A stretch of 6,398 nt of DNA from Acidobacteriota bacterium. Lineage in GTDB: Bacteria; Acidobacteriota; Blastocatellia; Pyrinomonadales; Pyrinomonadaceae. This document shows, in pieces, positions 1 to 4,893 of this stretch (positions are counted from its first letter, which is position 1; the number at the start of each line of letters is the position of its first letter). The translations under genes and the position numbers were made by a program. The stretch lies in the NCBI GenBank assembly GCA_024640445.1, contig JAHEEZ010000204.1, positions 1 to 6,398 of the forward strand, given 5' to 3'. Under the pieces are notes generated by a model. It had not been told where the DNA came from. It saw only the letters and a program-made list of their open reading frames with translations, and ran no database searches.

Positions 1-473
1 CCCTCATTCGCGTAGAATTCCTTCTCGAACGGCAATATCGAGATCAGAAGGTCGACATATTTTCGGAAGTGCCTCACGCGAAACTTCTTCCACGCCCATA
101 CCTGCGGCGAGATGTAGTAAATAACACGAAGGCCTTGTTTTTTAAGACTTTTGGCGAGTCGAAGGTTAAAATCGGGAAAATCTACAAGTATCACTGCGTC
201 CGGTCGGCGTTCGACCGCTGCGTGCTTCAGTTTCCGGAAGGCCTGCCAAAACATAGGCAGCTCGCGGGCAATCTCGAGACCGCCTATGATCGCTAGATTT
301 TCCGCGTCGACGATCGCCTCAACTCCTTCTGAACGCATCTCGGCCCCGGCCGACCCGAAGATCGTGAACTGAGTCCCAGGATTACCTGCGCGGAGCGCGC
401 GGATGAGCCTCGCTGCGTGACCGTCACCCGATGCCTCTCCAACCACGATCATCAATTCAATGCACTCTTTCAT
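1..473 (-). CDS. lpxB: Lipid-A-disaccharide synthase, N-terminal part (cut by the left edge)
   Basis: LpxB is a GT-B fold glycosyltransferase (family GT19) that joins UDP-2,3-diacylglucosamine to lipid X to make the lipid A disaccharide at the cytoplasmic face of the inner membrane. Reading the minus strand from the ATG at 473-471 gives 157 codons with no stop before the window ends. Family hallmarks are clear: GEASGD at residues 12-17, the IFGSAGAEM glycine-rich stretch at 38-46, VDFPDFN at 97-103, and ISPQVWAWK at 121-129, followed by ILPFEKEFY at 146-154. The family is about 380 residues long, so roughly 40 percent is visible and the C-terminal UDP-sugar site lies outside. The start at 473 is preceded only by a weak GAAGCGG-like ribosome site; an in-frame ATG at 452-450 (residue 8) is the alternative, but both leave the GEASGD strand intact. 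It is transcribed divergently from the PD40 gene. Identification is firm; only the exact start is uncertain. Confidence 0.95.
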   Translation of the reverse strand, partial: MKECIELMIVVGEASGDGHAARLIRALRAGNPGTQFTIFGSAGAEMRSEGVEAIVDAENLAIIGGLEIARELPMFWQAFRKLKHAAVERRPDAVILVDFPDFNLRLAKSLKKQGLRVIYYISPQVWAWKKFRVRHFRKYVDLLISILPFEKEFYANE

Positions 474-509
474 ATTGTCGCCGCTTCAAATCAACCTGGC
501 CGCGCCGTC

Positions 510-538
510 ATTATATCGTCAGTAAACCAAATTGAACA
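510..538 (-). promoter_or_regulatory. Candidate promoter for lpxB
   Basis: On the minus strand there is a perfect TATAAT at 515-510. With a 17-base spacer the -35 position reads TGTTCA (538-533), only three of six matches to TTGACA. Transcription would begin near 503, giving an untranslated leader of about 30 bases before the lpxB ATG. The -10 box is convincing and the -35 weak, so an activator or a different sigma factor may be involved. No experimental support is available. Confidence 0.5.
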
Positions 539-596
539 TTGGCCGCATCGAACGCTTTGTTTCAAAACGTGAGTCATTTTCTCAGACCTCATCTGC

Positions 597-625
597 TTGC
601 AAAGCGCGATTCTTAAGCATAAAAT
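597..625 (+). promoter_or_regulatory. Candidate sigma-70-type promoter for the PD40 protein gene
   Basis: TTGCAA at 597-602 (four of six matches to the -35 consensus) is separated by exactly 17 bases from TAAAAT at 620-625 (five of six matches to the -10 consensus). The predicted start near 632 gives a leader of about 77 bases before the GTG codon at 709. I see no riboswitch or strong hairpin in that leader. This is the best-formed promoter in the window by eye. Confidence 0.6.
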
Positions 626-697
626 GGCGTTTTTGTCTGACGAATAAATAGAAGCTCTTTTTGTTTCCAGCCCCAGAGATTCCGACGGTTTCCGGGT

Positions 698-703
698 GGA
701 GGA
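698..703 (+). promoter_or_regulatory. Ribosome binding site that sets the PD40 gene start
   Basis: GGAGGA lies five bases upstream of a GTG at 709-711. This is a near-perfect Shine-Dalgarno sequence and decides the start: the longer reading from a TTG at 661 would translate straight through this site and would place 16 non-hydrophobic residues ahead of the signal peptide. Confidence 0.85.
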
Positions 704-708
704 TATTT

Positions 709-3531
709 GTGAATTTTCGCTTTATTAAACTTTGTGTTCTCGTAATCATCGCCGCCAGCTTTCTGCCGGTATCAGGCCAGGTAGATTCGGTGATCGGCCA
801 GGTTTCCTCTTCACTTGCAAATTCGTTTGCGGGCGGAATAAGTGGTAACGGTCGGCTGGTGGTCTTCGAATCACGGGGCAACCTTGCGACGGTCAATCCG
901 CGAAACAGGGACGGAAATCGAGAGATCTTCCTGTTTGACTATGCCCAAAGAAGAATTTTCCAGATAACCGATACCAAGCCGCTCGTTAACGGACTTTCCG
1001 GCGCCGCTTCGGGTACCGTTACCTTGAATTCAGGGACTTCCGGTTCGGTGAGCAGCATCACCGTCGGAGGTGTGGAGGTGCTTTCAGGATCGGTGGCCTA
1101 TAGCAGTTCGCTCATGCAGACCGCCACGAATATCGCCTCGAATATCAATGCACACGTATCGAATCCGGATTACACGGCCACATCAGATGGCGCCGTAGTG
1201 AAGATCACGGCCGTTACTCCCGGAACCGGTTCGAACGGGCTTCCGGTCGTAGCTACCGCGACAGGCATCACGACAACGACGACGAGTTTTACTGGTGGTT
1301 TCAATTTCGACGGACCCGTAACAGCCAGTAATACGCGAGTGGACATCAACAATAACCGGCCTGTGATCAGTAATGACGGACGCTGGATCGCCTTCAGTTC
1401 GAACGCCACCACCTCGACGCCTTCTGCCCCCGATGCGACAAACCCGGGGAGTTTTGACGCGAACGATTACACGGATGTCGATGACAACAATCCGCTGACG
1501 GAAGACGGAAACCTTGAGATCTGGCTTTACCAGGTCCCGGCGGTTTTGGACGCCGACCTGACCCAAGGCCTCGAAACACCGCTCACCGACCTCAGCACAG
1601 GCACCTTCACGCTGGTCACAAACACCGATCCCAGCCGACCGCCTGTTGCGGGGAGCAGTACTCAGGTGCCGCTTATCGCCGCCGATAACACGGACCCTAG
1701 CATAAGTGACAATGGAAACGTGGTCGCATTTGTATCGAACAGAAATCTTGTGGGAACGGGGAATGAAGCTCCGGAAGACAACCCTGAGATCTTCACATAC
1801 GTTCGGTCCGCCACTACTCTTTCGCAGGTGACGATGACGCCCCGCGGAGGGATCGCCGAGCCGATCAGCAACAACACGCCGACAATTTCAGGAAATGGAA
1901 TGCGGGTGATGTTCGCAAGCAACGGGCAGAATCCGATCGTGGGAATGACGGACGGTGACAATACTGATGTGAACGAAGAAGTGTTCTATGCGGACCTGAA
2001 CCCTTCAGGAGCGCCTTCAGGAACCAACAAACAGGTAACAGTAACTTCTCCGACCAACAAGGGTGATCTTGTTAATCTGATCAGCTTCGGACGACGGATG
2101 TCCCTCGACGGGCGTTACCTCGCTTTTGATTCCTATGCCGATCTGACAGACGAGCACGCCGGAGAAAACCAGGACGCATTTGGAACATTCTTGTTCGACG
2201 CTGACGATGATGTCTTTACGAGGATAGGTGAGCGCAGCAACGCAGATCCGCTCGCAGCTGGTGGAGATATCTCGCGATATCCTGGTTTCACGGATTATGA
2301 CAATTCGGGAGTCCCGCACACGATCGTGCTTGAAACCCGTATGAATATTGCCCCTGACGGCTCGATCCCGGAGACGGAAGAGGACGGCCTCAACCCGGAC
2401 CCGTTGAGGCCGGCGCAGATCTATTCTTATCCGATCCCTGTGACGCCGCCACCGGCGAAGCTTGGATCGACTGCTATATTCACCAGGATCACCAAGCTGC
2501 CGGCTCCTTTCTCGGTCCTCGGATCGATGCAGCCTCTTCCGAGCGATTCCGCGAAACGCATCGCGTTCAGTCTTCCTCAGTCCGAGATCGGAACGGGAAA
2601 CAATGATCTGACCACTGAAGTTTATTACCTGATACAGCCGGACGTCATTTCAGAAACCGGTGCGTCGATGAGCTTCTCAACCGGTGCGACGAGCATACCT
2701 GTTGTAAATGGGGTAGTGCCTACACCGTCACCCACTCCCACTCCGAGCGCTACGCCGACTCCGTCACCGACGCCTACGCCATCGCCGGGCGAAACGCCGA
2801 CCCCGACACCGACACCCACTCCGCCTTCTACCCCGTCTGCGGTTCGAGGAATCTCGGCAGGCATGCTGGCGATTGTTGACTTTCGTTCAGGTATTAATCA
2901 GCCGGTCGTGGCCAGGACAGCCGTCGGCGGCATTGACCGCAGTTTCGAGCTCCCGATGGAGCTTGCCGGCGTCACGATGTCCATAAACGGTGTAACGGTT
3001 GGGCTCAAGAAAGTTAGCCAAAGGCAGATCGTTTTCGTCGCGCCGAAGGGGATCGGACAGAACCTTGATGATACATATCCCGTGGTCATTAACAACAACG
3101 GTGTCGTCATTCGCAGCGAGATCACGTTCGTTGCGTCAAGACCTGACATATTCCGGACCGATCTCAGCCAGGATCTCAACCGGGCGAAAGTGTTCAACGT
3201 CACGAACCGGGTACACACGACGGAACCTTTTACAGCTTCGACGCTCAAGTACAGGGGCGGGGTGAAAGTCCCGACAAGGCTCAGGATGTACCTGACCGGA
3301 GTCCAGGGAGTATCAGGTTCGATCATAACCCTGAGAATTGGAAATACCGGGGTCACCGGAGACATTACTAGCCCCGTCCTGGTAGAACCAGGGGTCTATT
3401 TCATCGATTTTGAACTGGGACAGGGTTTCGACATGGCTGGAGACCAGCCGATAACGATTCTGGTTCTCGCGGGTGGAACGATCTATCAGGGGAGGGCTGA
3501 GGCTGACGCTCCCCGGGTCCGGATCCTCTGA
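709..3531 (+). CDS. Secreted PD40 (TolB/WD40-like) beta-propeller protein with Thr-Pro linker and TIGR03437-like C-terminal domain
   Basis: The 940-residue product starts at GTG 709. Residues 1 to about 24 form a signal peptide: basic NFRFIK, a hydrophobic core LCVLVIIAASFLPV, and probable cleavage around SGQ (22-24), so it is exported. PD40-type blades follow, each with an 'S-x-(D/N)-G-x-x-(V/I)-x-F-x-S' core and a later 'EIF/EIW-x-Y' strand: near 44-87, 220-274, 332-375, 393-430, 465-505 and a degenerate one at 611-642. A foreign-looking stretch at about 99-198 separates blade 1 from blade 2. Residues 671-711 are a Pro/Thr/Ser linker. Residues 712-940 resemble the TIGR03437 domain, with GVTMSINGV near 754-761, a VSQRQIVFVAP strand near 769-779 and RPDIF near 811-815. 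No catalytic residues are recognisable. PD40 proteins often act in periplasmic or surface protein-protein or glycan binding; the specific role here is unknown. The gene is monocistronic by context, with its own promoter and terminator. Confidence 0.9.
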   Translation: MNFRFIKLCVLVIIAASFLPVSGQVDSVIGQVSSSLANSFAGGISGNGRLVVFESRGNLATVNPRNRDGNREIFLFDYAQRRIFQITDTKPLVNGLSGAASGTVTLNSGTSGSVSSITVGGVEVLSGSVAYSSSLMQTATNIASNINAHVSNPDYTATSDGAVVKITAVTPGTGSNGLPVVATATGITTTTTSFTGGFNFDGPVTASNTRVDINNNRPVISNDGRWIAFSSNATTSTPSAPDATNPGSFDANDYTDVDDNNPLTEDGNLEIWLYQVPAVLDADLTQGLETPLTDLSTGTFTLVTNTDPSRPPVAGSSTQVPLIAADNTDPSISDNGNVVAFVSNRNLVGTGNEAPEDNPEIFTYVRSATTLSQVTMTPRGGIAEPISNNTPTISGNGMRVMFASNGQNPIVGMTDGDNTDVNEEVFYADLNPSGAPSGTNKQVTVTSPTNKGDLVNLISFGRRMSLDGRYLAFDSYADLTDEHAGENQDAFGTFLFDADDDVFTRIGERSNADPLAAGGDISRYPGFTDYDNSGVPHTIVLETRMNIAPDGSIPETEEDGLNPDPLRPAQIYSYPIPVTPPPAKLGSTAIFTRITKLPAPFSVLGSMQPLPSDSAKRIAFSLPQSEIGTGNNDLTTEVYYLIQPDVISETGASMSFSTGATSIPVVNGVVPTPSPTPTPSATPTPSPTPTPSPGETPTPTPTPTPPSTPSAVRGISAGMLAIVDFRSGINQPVVARTAVGGIDRSFELPMELAGVTMSINGVTVGLKKVSQRQIVFVAPKGIGQNLDDTYPVVINNNGVVIRSEITFVASRPDIFRTDLSQDLNRAKVFNVTNRVHTTEPFTASTLKYRGGVKVPTRLRMYLTGVQGVSGSIITLRIGNTGVTGDITSPVLVEPGVYFIDFELGQGFDMAGDQPITILVLAGGTIYQGRAEADAPRVRIL
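1003..1302 (+). other. Inserted Gly/Ser/Thr-rich domain within the propeller protein
   Basis: This stretch encodes about 100 residues (99-198 of the 940-residue protein) lying between the first blade and the second. It runs from SGTVTLNSGTSGSVSSITV through an ATNIASNINAHV helix to GAVVKITAVTPGTGSNG and a TTTTTSFTGG end. The pattern of beta strands, an 'A-x-x-I-x-A-x-I-N-A' helix, then 'Y-T-A-x-x-x-G-x-x-V-x-I-T-A' is one I remember from phage structural and large repetitive surface proteins. That resemblance is from memory and not checked. It does not have PD40 features, and the reading frame stays open through it. Confidence 0.55.
2719..2841 (+). repeat. Low-complexity Thr-Pro linker repeat (coding)
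   Basis: About 41 codons made mostly of Pro-Thr and Pro-Ser steps, encoded by irregular iterations of CCNACN/CCNTCN hexamers. Codons vary at third positions, so the amino-acid pattern is conserved better than the DNA, which suggests selection for a stiff, extended, possibly glycosylated linker rather than a recent slippage expansion. It joins the propeller to the C-terminal domain. It also produces a spurious Gly-Val-rich open frame on the other strand. Confidence 0.9.
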
Positions 3532-3558
3532 CGAGGCCAGCTAATAATTCGGGATCTT

Positions 3559-3598
3559 GGGGCCGGGATCTGCTTGTTTCCGGCCCCTTTCCGTTTTT
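3559..3598 (+). terminator. Intrinsic terminator after the PD40 protein gene
   Basis: GGGGCCGG (3559-3566) pairs perfectly with CCGGCCCC (3580-3587) around a 13-base loop, and is followed by TTTCCGTTTTT. It sits 27 bases after the TGA stop. The eight-pair all-GC stem and T-rich tail are classic for Rho-independent termination; the loop is somewhat long. Confidence 0.85.
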
Positions 3599-3606
3599 CG
3601 CAGAAC

Positions 3607-3630
3607 GAATCGGCCGGTTTGGCCGGATTC
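3607..3630. repeat. Second inverted repeat downstream of the terminator
   Basis: GAATC-GGCC (3607-3615) pairs with GGCC-G-GATTC (3621-3630) around a five-base GGTTT loop, with one bulged G at 3625. The following bases, TTGAATTGG, are not a proper T-tract, so it is not a clear terminator by itself. It may back up the preceding hairpin or stabilise a transcript end. Confidence 0.45.
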
Positions 3631-3725
3631 TTGAATTGGTTGGCGGGCTAAGTTATGCTTCTACGGACTCTTAACAAAATACGGTCAATCGCAAATTCTG
3701 AAATAAGGGCGGTTTAGGCGTTTGT

Positions 3726-3756
3726 TTGAACTACCGGACCCCATTCTTTTTATAGA
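3726..3756 (+). promoter_or_regulatory. Weak candidate promoter for ilvE
   Basis: TTGAAC (3726-3731) and TATAGA (3751-3756) are separated by 19 bases, longer than optimal, with four matches each to the consensus boxes. An alternative -10, TATTAT at 3759-3764, has five of six matches but no -35 at proper distance and would start the message almost at the ribosome site. A promoter is expected here because a terminator separates ilvE from the gene before it; the precise boxes are uncertain. I see no T-box or leucine/isoleucine-rich leader peptide. Confidence 0.35.
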
Positions 3757-3782
3757 GTTATTATCTAAACAGGAGTTATATT

Positions 3783-3800
3783 GTGAACTATGACAGCTAA
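3783..3800 (+). other. Possible five-codon minicistron overlapping the ilvE start
   Basis: GTG at 3783 begins GTG-AAC-TAT-GAC-AGC-TAA (VNYDS), in a different frame from ilvE and covering its ATG at 3790. The AGGAG at 3771-3775 stands seven bases before this GTG, which is the usual spacing, but 14 bases before the ilvE ATG, which is long. It could be chance or a means of coupling or limiting ilvE translation. Confidence 0.25.
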
Positions 3801-4773
3801 AGACGTAAGTACGACAAAGATCGGAGCGAAGGTGTGGCGCGACGGCGAGTTCATCGACTGGGATGACGCTCGCGTCCACATCATGTCGCACGTGATCCAT
3901 TACGGTTCAAGCGTATTTGAAGGTATACGCTGCTATAAGAACAAGAACGGTTCGGCGGTCTTTCGTTTGACCGAACATATGCAAAGGCTCGTCAATTCGG
4001 CAAAGATCTACCGAATGGACGTGAACAGGACCCGCGACGAATTTTGTGACGCTACGGTTGAGCTGATCAGCCGATGCGGGCTGGACGAATGTTACATCAG
4101 ACCGATCATATTCCGCGGACTGGATGAAGCGAATCCCGCTTTCGGAGTAAATCCGTTCCCGAATCCTCTCAGGTCATATATCGCTGTCTGGCGTTGGGGC
4201 AAGTATCTCGGCGAAGAAGCGCTTGAGAACGGCATAGACGTCTGTGTCTCTTCGTGGGAACGGTTTAATTCGAATGCCCTTCCTGCCATGGCAAAGGCCG
4301 GCGCGAACTATATGAATTCGCAGTTGATCAAGATGGAGGCGATCCTCGGCGGTTATTCGGAAGGTATCGCACTTGACGATCGCGGTTACGTTTCTGAAGG
4401 CTCAGGCGAAAATCTTTTTATCGTCAACAACGGCAAGCTGATCACGCCTCCGCTCGGAGCTTCGATCCTTCCCGGCATTACACGCGATTCCGTGATCCAG
4501 ATCGCGCGCGAACTGGGGATCGAGGTGGTCGAGACCGTTATCCAGCGCGCTGCTTTGTATCTGGCTGATGAGCTGTTCTTCACCGGTACTGCGGCGGAAA
4601 TAACTCCAATAAGGTCGGTCGACAAGATTACCGTCGGAAAAGGAAAACGAGGCCCGATCACGGAACAGCTTCAGAAGGAGTTTTTCGCGATCATTAATGC
4701 AGAACGGCCGGCACCAGACAATGCCAAGTGGCTGACCTACATCACGGAGGTAGCCGAAAAAAAGTCGGCATAG
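3790..4773 (+). CDS. ilvE: Branched-chain amino acid aminotransferase
   Basis: IlvE is a cytoplasmic pyridoxal-phosphate enzyme (fold type IV, EC 2.6.1.42) that moves the amino group between glutamate and the keto acids of leucine, isoleucine and valine, the last step in their synthesis and the first in breakdown. The 327-residue product is close to the usual length of about 300-310. Visible hallmarks: VHIMSHVIHYGSSVFEGIR at 29-47, the catalytic lysine K169 in AMAKAGANY, SEGSGENLF at 202-210 (E203 expected to contact the cofactor ring), LPGITR at 227-232 for phosphate binding, and GTAAEITP at 266-273. The ATG at 3790 is the only sensible start, because a TGA lies in frame just upstream and the family motif begins a few residues in. 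D-amino acid aminotransferase and aminodeoxychorismate lyase share the fold, but HYGSSVFEGIR with GTAAEITPIRSVD favours IlvE strongly. It stands alone between two terminators, away from other ilv or leu genes within this window. Confidence 0.95.
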   Translation: MTAKDVSTTKIGAKVWRDGEFIDWDDARVHIMSHVIHYGSSVFEGIRCYKNKNGSAVFRLTEHMQRLVNSAKIYRMDVNRTRDEFCDATVELISRCGLDECYIRPIIFRGLDEANPAFGVNPFPNPLRSYIAVWRWGKYLGEEALENGIDVCVSSWERFNSNALPAMAKAGANYMNSQLIKMEAILGGYSEGIALDDRGYVSEGSGENLFIVNNGKLITPPLGASILPGITRDSVIQIARELGIEVVETVIQRAALYLADELFFTGTAAEITPIRSVDKITVGKGKRGPITEQLQKEFFAIINAERPAPDNAKWLTYITEVAEKKSA

Positions 4774-4827
4774 GGAATGAAGAAGCGGAAAGCTGATCCG
4801 TTCCCGCGATAGCAGAAACCAGAAACG

Positions 4828-4866
4828 GCGCAGGCCGGACCGGAAATGGTCTGAGCCTGCGCTTTT
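4828..4866 (+). terminator. Intrinsic terminator after ilvE
   Basis: GCGCAGGC (4828-4835) pairs with GCCTGCGC (4855-4862); after a bulged A at 4854 the stem continues for six more pairs (4836-4841 with 4848-4853, one of them G-T) to a GGAAAT loop. TTTT and then CATTT follow. It lies 54 bases after the ilvE stop and separates ilvE from the next gene. Confidence 0.9.
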
Positions 4867-4875
4867 CATTTCCGG

Positions 4876-4881
4876 TACAAT
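4876..4881 (+). promoter_or_regulatory. Candidate -10 box for the membrane/spermidine-synthase-like gene
   Basis: TACAAT has five of six matches to the -10 consensus and ends only 12 bases before the ATG at 4894. Transcription would start around 4888, leaving a leader of about six bases, so the message would be nearly leaderless. The -35 position would fall inside the preceding terminator stem and does not match the consensus. Confidence 0.4.
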
Positions 4882-4893
4882 TCCAAAACTTCG

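Noticed and set aside
69..372. Two plus-strand open frames over positions 69-296 and 151-372
   Set aside because: They lie antisense to lpxB, whose GEASGD, VDFPDFN and SPQVWAW motifs are unmistakable; the plus frames have no recognisable features or ribosome sites.
661..708. A longer start (TTG at 661) for the propeller protein
   Set aside because: It would put 16 non-hydrophobic residues before the signal peptide, and the GGAGGA at 698-703 is correctly placed for the GTG at 709.
582..896. Minus-strand 104-codon frame across the divergent region
   Set aside because: It overlaps the promoter, the ribosome site and the signal-peptide coding region of the propeller gene, and shows no motif.
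2625..2864. Minus-strand Gly-Val-repeat protein, and a possible CRISPR-like or tandem repeat array
   Set aside because: It is the complement of the Thr-Pro linker codons; there are no constant-length repeats with unique spacers, and the repeat is explained by the plus-strand protein.
2898..3365. Minus-strand 155-codon frame opposite the C-terminal domain
   Set aside because: Long antisense frames are common in GC-rich genes; the plus frame is part of a coherent domain and the minus frame has no start signal.
3640..3789. T-box or amino-acid attenuator ahead of ilvE
   Set aside because: I found no T-box consensus, no run of Leu/Ile/Val codons and no terminator hairpin between the candidate promoter and the ATG.
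4402..4869. Minus-strand 155-codon frame over the end of ilvE and the terminator
   Set aside because: It would run through the ilvE terminator stem and covers conserved IlvE motifs on the other strand; composition looks like a shadow.
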